DNA of 64,000 nucleotides from Streptomyces sp. NBC_00247 (GTDB lineage: Bacteria > Actinomycetota > Actinomycetes > Streptomycetales > Streptomycetaceae). The first letter of the stretch is position 1; every line of letters starts with the position of its first letter. The notes under the pieces were generated by a model. That model was not told where the DNA came from. It did no database searches and saw only the letters and a program-made list of their open reading frames with translations. A program made the position numbers and the translations under genes. The stretch covers positions 5,857,001-5,921,000 of the forward strand of contig NZ_CP108093.1 of assembly GCF_036188265.1 (NCBI RefSeq), read 5' to 3'. Positions 7,011-15,535 of this stretch are shown piece by piece.

Positions 7011-8318
7011 ATGATGCAACAGCGAGCGTCGGACCATCGGCCGTACTTCTTCCTCAGTTACGCGCACACACCGGGGTACGGCGGTGGAACGGACCCCGAT
7101 ATGTGGGTCGAACGCCTTTTCCAAGATCTCTGCGGCCATGTGATGGCCATGACCGATCTTCCCGCGGGTACGCCCGCGGGCTTCATGGACCGGGAAATAC
7201 GATCCGGCGAGGGCTGGTCGGAACGGCTCGGCTCGGTGCTCGCCACCTGCCGGGTCTTCGTTCCGCTGTTCTCGCCGCGCTACTTCGCCAGTGAGATGTG
7301 CGGCAAGGAGTGGTACGCCTTCGAACAGCGCGCGATCCACCATCGGGCCCGCTCCAACCAGTCGGCCGAGGCCATCGTCCCCGCGCTCTGGGTACCGGTG
7401 CCGCCCAGTCAGTTACCGGGCTCCGCCGAGCGGATCCAGTTCAACCACCGGGACTTCGGAGAACGCTACGTCAGCGACGGGCTCTACGGGCTGATCAAGC
7501 TCAGGCTCTTCGCCCAGGAGTACGAACGAGCCGTCTACGAGCTGGCCAAGCGCATCGTCACCGTCGCCGACACCGTGCGGATCGACACCGGGAGACCCGT
7601 CGACTACCGCCTCGCCCCCAGCGCCTTCGGCTCCCGCAGCAGCGGGGCGGGAGCACCGAAGCCGATGCGGATCACCATCGCCGCACCCACTCGCCACGAT
7701 CTGCCGCCCGGGCGGGACACGGCCTACTACGGCGACAACCCGCAGGACTGGAACCCCTACCACCCGGCCGCCGCGCGCCCGCTGGCGTACGTCACCGAAG
7801 AGCTCGTCCGCTCGCTCAACTACCAAGCGGTGATCGGCTCGTTCGACGAGGACACCGGCCAGTTGGAGGACAAGCGGGCGCCCACCACACCGGAAATACT
7901 CATACTCGACCGTTGGGCGCTCCAGGACGAGGACCGCCGCCGCAGGCTCGCCGCGTTCGACGCCGAGAACAGACCCTGGGTGATCCTGGTGGTGCCATGG
8001 AACCGGGACGACCCGCAGAGCCCGGACGCGGAGGCGGAACTCACGGCGATCCTCGAACGGACCCTGCCCGTCAAGATGAGCCAGGGACGCGCCTTCTGCC
8101 GCGTCGCGGCCAAAGGAGTGCCCAGCATGGAGGCGTTCGGCCAGATCCTGCCCCAGGTCGTCGAAGTCGCCGCGCAGCAGTATCTGCGCAACGCGACCGT
8201 CTATCCGCCCGGCAGCGGCGGCGGGCACAGCGAACGCACCCGACTGACGGGCCCCATGGGCAACACGCAGTTCATACCCGACACGCTCCACCCTGGGACG
8301 CAAGCGGAGGACGTATGA
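7011..8318 (+). CDS. fxsC: TIR-like protein FxsC
   Basis: A 435-residue protein; ATG 7011 follows GACGGGGG by about 12 bases, and GTG 6975 or ATG 7014 are alternatives. Residues 11-160 form a TIR-like domain: FFLSYAHT at 13-20 is the first strand and box, GFMDREIRSGEGW follows, and CRVFVPLFSPRYF leads into SEMCGKEW (94-101), where Glu100 lies where TIR NADases carry their catalytic Glu. Residues about 215-400 form a second alpha/beta domain, containing YGDNPQDWNPY and IGSFDEDTGQLED, of the type seen in TIR-like FxsC proteins. The C-terminus is a Gly/Ser-rich tail. The stop overlaps the fxsT start by ATGA, so the two are translationally coupled. Whether it hydrolyses NAD is unknown. Confidence 0.85.
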   Translation: MMQQRASDHRPYFFLSYAHTPGYGGGTDPDMWVERLFQDLCGHVMAMTDLPAGTPAGFMDREIRSGEGWSERLGSVLATCRVFVPLFSPRYFASEMCGKEWYAFEQRAIHHRARSNQSAEAIVPALWVPVPPSQLPGSAERIQFNHRDFGERYVSDGLYGLIKLRLFAQEYERAVYELAKRIVTVADTVRIDTGRPVDYRLAPSAFGSRSSGAGAPKPMRITIAAPTRHDLPPGRDTAYYGDNPQDWNPYHPAAARPLAYVTEELVRSLNYQAVIGSFDEDTGQLEDKRAPTTPEILILDRWALQDEDRRRRLAAFDAENRPWVILVVPWNRDDPQSPDAEAELTAILERTLPVKMSQGRAFCRVAAKGVPSMEAFGQILPQVVEVAAQQYLRNATVYPPGSGGGHSERTRLTGPMGNTQFIPDTLHPGTQAEDV

Positions 8319-11300
8319 CAGCCGGTCGTGACGGGCGGATCGTCACTTTCTACTCGTACAAGGGAGGCACGGGGCGCACCATGGCCCTGGCCAACACCGC
8401 CTGGATCCTGGCCGCCAACGGCAAGCGGGTACTGGCCGTCGACTGGGACCTGGAGGCACCGGGCCTGCACCGGTTCTTCCACCCCTTCCTCGACCCCTCC
8501 ACGCTCGGCGCCACCACGGGCGTCATCGACCTCATCACCGACTACGCCTGGGCCGCCACCAGCCCCGCACAGCGTCCCGACGACTGGCACCGCGACTACG
8601 CGCGCATCCAGCAGCACGCCGTCTCCCTGACACCGGAGGCGCTCGGCTGGGAGTTCCCCAGGGGAGGCACCCTCGACTTCGTCTCGGCCGGGCGCCAGAA
8701 CCGTGAGTACTCCGCGGCCGTCTCCACGTTCGACTGGGACAACTTCTACGACCGGCTCGGCGGCGGGAACTTCTTCGACGCCCTGCGCGACGACATGAAG
8801 GCCAACTACGACTACGTCCTCATCGACAGCCGTACCGGTCTCAGCGACATCGCCGACATCTGCACCGTCCACCTCCCCGACGTACTGGTGGACTGCTTCA
8901 CCCTCAGCGACCAGTCCATCGACGGAGCCGCCTCCGTGGCGCGCCAGATGGCCGAGCGCTACACCGGGCGTCCGATCGCCATCTACCCCGTTCCGATGCG
9001 CATCGACGAGGGCGAGAAGGAGAAGGCCGACGCCGGACGGGCCCTCGCCCGCTTCAAGTTCGACCGGCTGCCGCGCGACCTGTCCGGCGACGAACTCACC
9101 GCCTACTGGGGTGCGGTGGAGATCCCGTACCGCCCCTACTACGCGTACGAGGAGACGCTCGCGACCTTCGGCGACGAAGCCGGACTCTCCAACTCGCTGC
9201 TCTCCGCGTTCGAACGGCTCGTGTCGGTCATCACCGACCAGGAGGTCACCGCCATGCCGGCGGTCGCGGAGGACGTCCGGCTGCGCATCCGCGATGCCTT
9301 CACCCGGCGCAGGCCCGCCCTCCCCGCCGACATCTTCCTCAACTACGTCGCGGAGAACCGGATGTGGGCGGACTGGATCGAATCAGTCCTGACCCGGGCC
9401 GGTTTCCGGGTCGTGCCGCGCGACGTCTCCACCGAGCGGGAGGACCGGGAACCGCCCACCACCGCGCCGGACACCGCCGCCCGCACCGTCGTGCTGCTCT
9501 CCAGCGCCTATCTCAAGTCCCAGCGCGCCACCGAACTGTGGCAGCGGGCAGCCGCCGAGGACCAGGGAGGCGGCCGACGCCAGATCCTGTTCCGCGTCGG
9601 AGACGTCCGGCTCACCTCCTCCTACATCGACCGCAACCCGGTCGACCTCTTCCGGCTCGACGAAACCCATGCCATGGCCGCCCTGCTCCGCGCACTGGAC
9701 CGCCCGACCCAACTGGTCGACGGGGCGGCACCGGGGCCCAGGTTCCCCGGCACGGTCCCGAAGATCTGGAACGCCCCGCCGCGCAACCCCGGATTCACCG
9801 GCCGCTCCCTGGTACTGGAACGCATGCGCGACCAGCTCGGCGGCGGCATGGCGGTGGTGCTGCCCCAGCCACAGACCCTGTACGGCCTCGGCGGCGTCGG
9901 CAAGACACAGGTGGCGCTGGAGTACGTGCACCGCTTCATGGCCGACTACGACCTGGTGTGGTGGATCGCCTCCGAACAGACCGACGACGTGGTCGCCGGA
10001 CTCGCGGAACTCGCCTCCCGGCTGGGAGCGCAGGGCGGCGACGACATGGCGGCGGCCTCCAAGGAAGCGGTCGACCTGCTGCGCCGGGGAGTGCCCTCCG
10101 ACCGGTGGCTGCTGGTCTTCGACAACGCGGACGACCCCGAGCGGATCAGGCGTTACTTCCCGCAGGGCGGCTCCGGCCACATCCTGGTGACGTCCCGGAA
10201 CCAGGCCTGGTCGCAGCACGGCGACGCGCTGCCCGTCGACGTCTTCCTGCGCGAGGAGTCCGTCGAACACCTCCGCCGCCGAGCCCCCGGTCTCAGCCAG
10301 GAGGACGCCGCGCGGGTGGCCACGGCCGTCGGTGACCTGCCGCTCGCCGTCGAACAGGCCGCCGCCTGGATCGCGGAGACGGCGACCCCCGTCGACACCT
10401 ATCTCGACCAGCTCGCGGAGCAGGCCGCCCAGGTACTCTCCCTCAACCAGCCCGCCGGCTACCCGGAACCCGTGGCAGCCACCTGGAACGTCTCCATCGA
10501 GCGGCTCAAGGAACGGTCGCCGGCGGCGGTGCGGCTGCTCCAGCTCTGCGCCTTCTTCGCGCCCGAGCCGATCAACGCGAACCTCCTGTACAGCAAGGAG
10601 ATGATCGAGGCGCTGAAGCCGTACGACTCCTCCCTCCAGGAGAAGCTCGTCCTCGGAAGGGTCATCCGGGAGATCGGCCGTTTCGCGCTCGCCAAGGTCG
10701 ACCAGGTCTCCAACTCGATCCAGGTGCACCGGCTGGTGCAGGCCGTCATCAAGGCCCAGCTCAGCGAGGAGGAGCAGCGGGAGGCCCGGCACGTGGTCCA
10801 CCGCGTCCTGGCGGGGGCCCGGCCGGACGACGACGAGCCGATCGACAACCCGGAGAACTGGGCGCGGTTCGCCACCATCTGGCCGCACCTGGGACCGTCC
10901 GGGGCCCGCCACTGCGGGGAGCCGGAGACCCGCAGGCTGCTGATCGACCGCGTCCGCTACCTCTGGAAGCGCGGCGACGTCCGCACGGCGGGTGCGCTGG
11001 GCGCCGAACTCCGGGCCACCTGGGCGGAGATGCTGGGGAAGGAGGACATCCAGTACCTCTATCTCTGCTTCCACATCTCCAACATCTTCCGCTCGCGCGG
11101 GCGTTACGTGGAGGCCAAGGAGCTCGACGAGATCACCCTCCAGCGGCAGCGCGACATCCTGGGTGCCGAGCACCCGCACACCTACATGACCACGAGCAGT
11201 CTGGCGACCGACCTCGGCATGCTGGGGGAGTACGGCCGGGCGATCGAGCTGGCCACCGAGGCCCGGGAGGGCTTCGGCGAGATATTCCACGAGGGCCATC

Positions 11301-12247
11301 CGAGGACGCTCGCGGCGGCGAACAACCTGGCGCTCAACCTGCGCCTGGTCGGGCAGTACTCCCGGGCGAGGGAGATCGACCAGGAGGTGTACGACCGGCG
11401 CAGCGAGGTGCTCGGGGCGGAGCATCCGTACAGTCTGTCCTCCGCCGTGAGCCTTGCTCGCGACCTGCGGGACGTCGGCCGGTACGAGGACTCGGTGGCG
11501 CTGCTCAGCCGCACGTACGACAGCTACAAGAGGACTCTCGGGCCCTCCTTCCCCGGCACGCTCTCCGCCGCCAAGGCGCTCGCGGTGGCACTGCGCCGGG
11601 CGGGGCAGCTGGAGGACGCCCGCAGACTGACACTGGCCACCCGTGCCAGGTACCGGGCGAAGTACACCTCCGTCAACCCGGAGTCGCTGGCCTGCGACCT
11701 GAACCTGGCGGCCGACTTCTACGCGATCGGCGAATCGACCCAGGCGAGGGACACGGCGAAAGAGGTGGTCGACCAGTACCTGCTGGTGCCGGGCGAGAGG
11801 CACCCGTACACCCTGGCCGCGCAGAACAACCTGGCCGTCTACCTGCTCGGCTCGGGGGAGGCGGAGGAGGCGGCCAGGACGTCCCGGCGGGTCGTCGACC
11901 TGATGCGGGAGCTGTTCGGCAGGGAGCACCCGCACACGCTCTTCTGCGTGATGAATCTGGCGAACGCGACCGCGGCGCTGGGGGACGAGGAGCTCGTACT
12001 GGAGACGGAGCAGTTCCTCGCCGGGCAGCTCGCGGAGGCTCTCGGGGCTCAGCATCCGGAGGCGCTGGCCATGGTGGGGAACATGGCGGTCACGCTGGAA
12101 GACCTCGGCCGCGGGGACGAGGCCCAGAAGGTGCGGACGAGGATCGTCACCGAGCTGGCCCGCCAGCTCGGTGACGATCATCCGATGACGCGGATCGCGC
12201 GGGACGGGAGAAGGTTCGAGCGGGAGCTGGAGCCGATCCAGGTCTGA
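8315..12247 (+). CDS. fxsT: FxsT: MinD-like ATPase, TIR-like, NB-ARC and TPR protein
   Basis: A 1310-residue protein starting at ATG 8315 (GGAGG upstream) inside the fxsC stop. Residues 1-300 are a ParA/MinD-type ATPase with a deviant Walker A, KGGTGRT (16-22), and DWDLEAPGLHRF. Residues about 337-460 look TIR-like (DIFLNYVAENRMWADWIESV to LLSSAYLKSQRATELW). An NB-ARC/AP-ATPase begins near 515, with P-loop GLGGVGKT at 524-531, LLVFDNADD (Walker B) and ILVTSRNQAW, then a winged-helix region ending with VHRLVQ. From about 880 to the end lie repeated 42-residue tetratricopeptide units with the HPxT/HPyxL signature of the TPR_10/12 class. This is the architecture of STAND/NLR-like signal proteins and of FxsT in Fxs loci. 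It probably senses a ligand through the TPRs and oligomerises on ATP binding. Confidence 0.88.
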   Translation: MTAGRDGRIVTFYSYKGGTGRTMALANTAWILAANGKRVLAVDWDLEAPGLHRFFHPFLDPSTLGATTGVIDLITDYAWAATSPAQRPDDWHRDYARIQQHAVSLTPEALGWEFPRGGTLDFVSAGRQNREYSAAVSTFDWDNFYDRLGGGNFFDALRDDMKANYDYVLIDSRTGLSDIADICTVHLPDVLVDCFTLSDQSIDGAASVARQMAERYTGRPIAIYPVPMRIDEGEKEKADAGRALARFKFDRLPRDLSGDELTAYWGAVEIPYRPYYAYEETLATFGDEAGLSNSLLSAFERLVSVITDQEVTAMPAVAEDVRLRIRDAFTRRRPALPADIFLNYVAENRMWADWIESVLTRAGFRVVPRDVSTEREDREPPTTAPDTAARTVVLLSSAYLKSQRATELWQRAAAEDQGGGRRQILFRVGDVRLTSSYIDRNPVDLFRLDETHAMAALLRALDRPTQLVDGAAPGPRFPGTVPKIWNAPPRNPGFTGRSLVLERMRDQLGGGMAVVLPQPQTLYGLGGVGKTQVALEYVHRFMADYDLVWWIASEQTDDVVAGLAELASRLGAQGGDDMAAASKEAVDLLRRGVPSDRWLLVFDNADDPERIRRYFPQGGSGHILVTSRNQAWSQHGDALPVDVFLREESVEHLRRRAPGLSQEDAARVATAVGDLPLAVEQAAAWIAETATPVDTYLDQLAEQAAQVLSLNQPAGYPEPVAATWNVSIERLKERSPAAVRLLQLCAFFAPEPINANLLYSKEMIEALKPYDSSLQEKLVLGRVIREIGRFALAKVDQVSNSIQVHRLVQAVIKAQLSEEEQREARHVVHRVLAGARPDDDEPIDNPENWARFATIWPHLGPSGARHCGEPETRRLLIDRVRYLWKRGDVRTAGALGAELRATWAEMLGKEDIQYLYLCFHISNIFRSRGRYVEAKELDEITLQRQRDILGAEHPHTYMTTSSLATDLGMLGEYGRAIELATEAREGFGEIFHEGHPRTLAAANNLALNLRLVGQYSRAREIDQEVYDRRSEVLGAEHPYSLSSAVSLARDLRDVGRYEDSVALLSRTYDSYKRTLGPSFPGTLSAAKALAVALRRAGQLEDARRLTLATRARYRAKYTSVNPESLACDLNLAADFYAIGESTQARDTAKEVVDQYLLVPGERHPYTLAAQNNLAVYLLGSGEAEEAARTSRRVVDLMRELFGREHPHTLFCVMNLANATAALGDEELVLETEQFLAGQLAEALGAQHPEALAMVGNMAVTLEDLGRGDEAQKVRTRIVTELARQLGDDHPMTRIARDGRRFERELEPIQV

Positions 12248-12259
12248 GCGCACGGTGAA

Positions 12260-12288
12260 GGGCGGGCCGCCATCCGGGAGGCCCGCCC
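12260..12288. terminator. Bidirectional terminator between fxsT and the hydrolase gene
   Basis: A perfect 9-bp stem GGGCGGGCC/GGCCCGCCC (12260-12268 with 12280-12288) with an 11-base loop lies in the 73-base gap between convergent genes and can serve both. Confidence 0.7.
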
Positions 12289-12320
12289 TCATCGTGCGGT
12301 CGAAAGGGTTCCGGCGGAGC

Positions 12321-13214
12321 TCAGCTCATCGAACCGACGCTGGACTCACGTTCGTCCAGGAGCCAGTTCAGTACCCGCGGGAGCACCGACAGGGCGTCGA
12401 AGTGGGCCGCGGTCGGTTCGAGCACGGTGGTCGCGCCCGGAATCCTTCCGCCCAGCCAACGGGAGTGGCTGGCCGGTGAGAAGACGTCCTTCTCGCCGTG
12501 CCAGAGCATCACCGGGCAGGTGATGTCGGCCGGGTCGAAGCCCCACGGCCTGCTGAAGGCGATGGCGTCGTCGATCCAGCCGTACGCCGAAGTCCGCAGA
12601 CCCTCGCTGTAGTTGCGCAGCAGCAGTGAGCGGATGCCCGCGTCGTTCACCACCACCCTGTCGGAGTCGGTGAGTTCGCGCCGCAGGTCGTCCAGGAGCC
12701 GTACCGGGTCGACCCGGATCTCGGCGGAACGGACGATGAAGGACTCCGTGAGGCTGTCCGGGTCGGCCGCCGCGGTGGAGTACGCCAGCACGTTGGAGGC
12801 GGCCATCCCCTCGAACCAGTCGAGCCCCGGTGCGTCCCAGGGGGCCAGGGTGACCAGAGCGGCCGCCCTGGTCACCCGGTCGGGCATCAGTGCTGCGCAG
12901 GCCAGGGCGTGCGGGGCGCCGCCGGAGCGGCCCACCACGGCGAACCGTTCCAGGCCGAGGGCGTCGGCGATGGCGCGTACGTCCTCGACGACGTCGCTCA
13001 CGCGGCGGCCCGGATGCCGGTCGGACTCGCCGTAGCCGGGCCGGTCGTAGGTGATGAGCTGGGTCTGGCGCTGGTACATGACCATGCCGCGCGGAGCGGG
13101 CCCGAGCCTGCTGCCCGGGGTGCCGTGCAGCAGGAAGACCGGTCTTCCGTGCAGATCCCCCTGACGCTCCACGATCAGGTGACGTCCGTCCGTCACGCGC
13201 ACCCGATTGCGCAC
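12321..13214 (-). CDS. Alpha/beta-fold hydrolase
   Basis: A 297-residue hydrolase. GTG 13214 is chosen because GAGGAGG precedes it by 5 bases. The fold markers are FLLHGTPGSR (oxyanion region), YDRPGYGESDR, and the nucleophile elbow VVGRSGGAPHAL with the Ser in GRSGG. The acid lies in MLWHGEKDVFSP and the catalytic His in AAHFDALS near the C-terminus. No signal peptide. The substrate is not predictable; the broad group includes esterases, haloperoxidase-like and epoxide hydrolases. It stands alone between the Fxs locus and the membrane-protein/mutasome genes. Confidence 0.85.
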   Translation of the reverse strand: MRNRVRVTDGRHLIVERQGDLHGRPVFLLHGTPGSRLGPAPRGMVMYQRQTQLITYDRPGYGESDRHPGRRVSDVVEDVRAIADALGLERFAVVGRSGGAPHALACAALMPDRVTRAAALVTLAPWDAPGLDWFEGMAASNVLAYSTAAADPDSLTESFIVRSAEIRVDPVRLLDDLRRELTDSDRVVVNDAGIRSLLLRNYSEGLRTSAYGWIDDAIAFSRPWGFDPADITCPVMLWHGEKDVFSPASHSRWLGGRIPGATTVLEPTAAHFDALSVLPRVLNWLLDERESSVGSMS

Positions 13215-13331
13215 CCGTACCTCCTCAAGTCCCCGGCCGGCCCGGGCGTTTGTGCCCGGTGCGCGCTGCCTCATTTCGATGATGGGTCATCAAAGGCCTT
13301 ATGCGCACTACCTGTTGGGAGGGAAACGGAG

Positions 13332-14423
13332 TCACACGGTGTGTGCGCCCCCTGGAGGGGTTCCCGTGCTTCCTGAGGCGCCGGGTGACGGACGCGGCGT
13401 GCCGCCGGTCCCACCGGTTCCGTTGGCGTCCGTCCGCTTGTGGCGCAGGGAGAGCAGCAGTGTCAGGGCCGTACCGGCCACCGCCCAGGCGGAGAGGACC
13501 AGCAGGGATCCGGTGACCGCGTTGCCCCGGAAGTAGGCGATCGAACGGGCGACCCAGGTGCCGGCGCCCGGGGGCAGGGCCGGGCCGATCGCGCGCCAGA
13601 AGTCCGGCAGCATCGGCAGCGGGAAGGCGCCGCCCGCGCTCGGGTTGCCCGCGATCACGATGATCAGGACGGCCAGCCCGATGCCGACGATGCCGGTCAG
13701 CGCCTGCAGGGCGAGGGTGATCATGCCGGTGGCGAAGACGACCAGCGCGCCCAGTCCCGCCAGTCCCCAGAGGCTGCCGGGCAGCGCGCCGAGGACGGGC
13801 CCGACGATGATCGCGCCGCCGATGCCGCCCAGCACCGAGTACACCGCCATGACCAGGGTGCGGATGAGCGCGCGTCGGAGACTGGCCGGCCGGGAGCCCG
13901 CGCTGATCGCGAGGATCGAGGCGCAGAGATAGCCGCCCACGCACCAGCCGACGACCAGGTAGAAGGACGAGAGCCCGTCGAAGTCGTCGGAGGAAGCAGG
14001 GGCCAGGTCGACGGTCCGCACGGTGCGCTGCTGCTGGGCCAAGGCCGCGGTGGTGGTCTTCTCCAGGGAGGTGGCGAGCGCGGAGCCGCCGCCGGAGGCG
14101 ACGAACAGGGTGTCCGTCGTGCCGGTCGGGTTCACCACGAGGGCGCCGTCGATCTCACGGTTCATGATCTGCCGGCGTGCCTCGGCGGCGTCGTCGACGG
14201 CGCGTGGGTCGAGCGGGCCGCCCGGGAGCCCGTCCAGATCGGTGACCAGCTGCTGGGACGCCTGCGGGGGCGCCACGACACCGAAGGGGACGTCGGTCGG
14301 CACCGGCCGGTGCAGCGCGCCCACGTAGGAGGCGATGAAGAGCAATTGGAGGACCAGCACGCCCAGGACCAGCAGGGCGGCCCGTGGCGTGACGGCCTGT
14401 TTGACCTCGCCGGCGAAGTTCAT
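13332..14423 (-). CDS. DUF3533/YhgE-Pip-like membrane protein
   Basis: A 363-residue membrane protein with the ABC-2/DUF3533 layout: one N-terminal membrane helix (about 17-40), an extracytoplasmic domain of about 150 residues holding NREIDGALVVNP, then a run of about five membrane helices from residue 150 and a flexible Gly/Ser/Thr-rich tail. Proteins of this type (YhgE/Pip, LcnG-type) resemble ABC-2 permeases but usually lack their own ATPase; roles proposed in the family include phage reception and export of toxins or lipids. No ATPase gene is adjacent. It follows the ImuB-like gene by 80 bases on the same strand, perhaps by read-through rather than shared function. Confidence 0.75.
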   Translation of the reverse strand: MNFAGEVKQAVTPRAALLVLGVLVLQLLFIASYVGALHRPVPTDVPFGVVAPPQASQQLVTDLDGLPGGPLDPRAVDDAAEARRQIMNREIDGALVVNPTGTTDTLFVASGGGSALATSLEKTTTAALAQQQRTVRTVDLAPASSDDFDGLSSFYLVVGWCVGGYLCASILAISAGSRPASLRRALIRTLVMAVYSVLGGIGGAIIVGPVLGALPGSLWGLAGLGALVVFATGMITLALQALTGIVGIGLAVLIIVIAGNPSAGGAFPLPMLPDFWRAIGPALPPGAGTWVARSIAYFRGNAVTGSLLVLSAWAVAGTALTLLLSLRHKRTDANGTGGTGGTPRPSPGASGSTGTPPGGAHTV

Positions 14424-14503
14424 GCCCCCACGCTCGATCCGGCCGGCACTTCGCGCAGGCGGTGCGGGCCGAATGGCGCAAGGGGGCGGCGGCCCGCCCG
14501 TTG

Positions 14504-15535
14504 TCACGCGGCGGGCGGGTGCCTTCGAGGTGCCCCCGCCGGCGCCGGGGCCAGGCTCGCGGGCCGTACGGCCCCCGCGCCGAAGCGCCGGCGGGCCCGG
14601 TCCGAGGCGGCCTCGGCGGCGCGGGACCGGTCGTCGACCGGGTCCAGGGAGAGCTGGCGCGGGGCGTCCTCGGCGGGCGAGAGGGCGTCCGCACGCAGGG
14701 TGTAGGCGCGCACCCGGGCACGTTGCAGGCCGAGCGAGTCCAGCAGCCCCAGCGCGGCGGTGGCGAGGAGGGGGGAGTGACCGGTGGGTTCGGCACAGGT
14801 ACGGGTCCGGGTGCTGGACGTCCGGTCGGCGTACCGCACGGTGAGCGTCAGCCGCCCGGCGACCTGGTGCCCGGCGCGCAGGCGCAGGCCCAGCCGTTCG
14901 GCCAGCCCCAGTACCGCCCGGTGGTGCAGTCCGGGGTCGAGGCAGTCCCGGTCGAGCACCAGATCGACGGAGAGGTGGGCGGCCGGCTCCTCGCGCACGA
15001 CCGGACGGGGGTCGCGGCCCCGCGCGTGCTCGGCCAGCAGCCGAGCGGGACCGGCGCCCAGCAGACGCTGGAGGGTCAGCGGCGGCAGGTCGGCGATCTG
15101 GCCGATGGTGTGCACGCCGTACCGCCCCAGCGTGGTCGCCGTGGCGCGGCCGATGCCGGGCAGCGCGGTGACCGGGCGGGGGCGCAGCCAGGAGTCCGCC
15201 CGGTCGGCGGGGACCTCCGTGGTCTCGCCCGGCCCGGACACGTCGGCCGCCATGGCGGCCAGCATGCGGTTGCCGGCGAGCCCCGCTCCGCACTCGATCC
15301 CGTACAGGGCGAACAGGCGGAGCTTGACCATCTGGACCAGGTCGTACGGGGGCAGGCCGAAGTAGCGCAGCGCCGAGGTGAGGTCCAGCTGCACGGCGTC
15401 GGGCGGGACGGCCTGGACGTGCGGGGTGATGCCGGACATCAGCTCGACGATGTCGGCGTACCGCTCCTCGTCCGGCACCGCGTGCAGGTGCAGATGGGCG
15501 ATGTGGCGGCGGCGGACCGGGCGGGGGGCCGTCAT
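14504..15535 (-). CDS. ImuB-like Y-family DNA polymerase homologue, probably non-catalytic
   Basis: A 343-residue Y-family protein starting at ATG 15535, which overlaps the dnaE2 stop by ATGA. The fingers/thumb part is intact, with the helix-hairpin-helix stretch ALPGIGRATATTLGRYGVHTIG and the little-finger region after it. The active-site acids expected of DinB-type enzymes are missing: the DxD strand reads IAHLHLHAV and the SIDE loop reads PPDAVQLD. That is the hallmark of ImuB, the adaptor that brings the DnaE2 polymerase to the beta clamp during mutagenic repair. The C-terminal 40 residues are Arg/Ala/Pro-rich, and RQLSLDPV at about 300 resembles a clamp-binding motif. No imuA gene is adjacent. 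Confidence 0.8.
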   Translation of the reverse strand: MTAPRPVRRRHIAHLHLHAVPDEERYADIVELMSGITPHVQAVPPDAVQLDLTSALRYFGLPPYDLVQMVKLRLFALYGIECGAGLAGNRMLAAMAADVSGPGETTEVPADRADSWLRPRPVTALPGIGRATATTLGRYGVHTIGQIADLPPLTLQRLLGAGPARLLAEHARGRDPRPVVREEPAAHLSVDLVLDRDCLDPGLHHRAVLGLAERLGLRLRAGHQVAGRLTLTVRYADRTSSTRTRTCAEPTGHSPLLATAALGLLDSLGLQRARVRAYTLRADALSPAEDAPRQLSLDPVDDRSRAAEAASDRARRRFGAGAVRPASLAPAPAGAPRRHPPAA

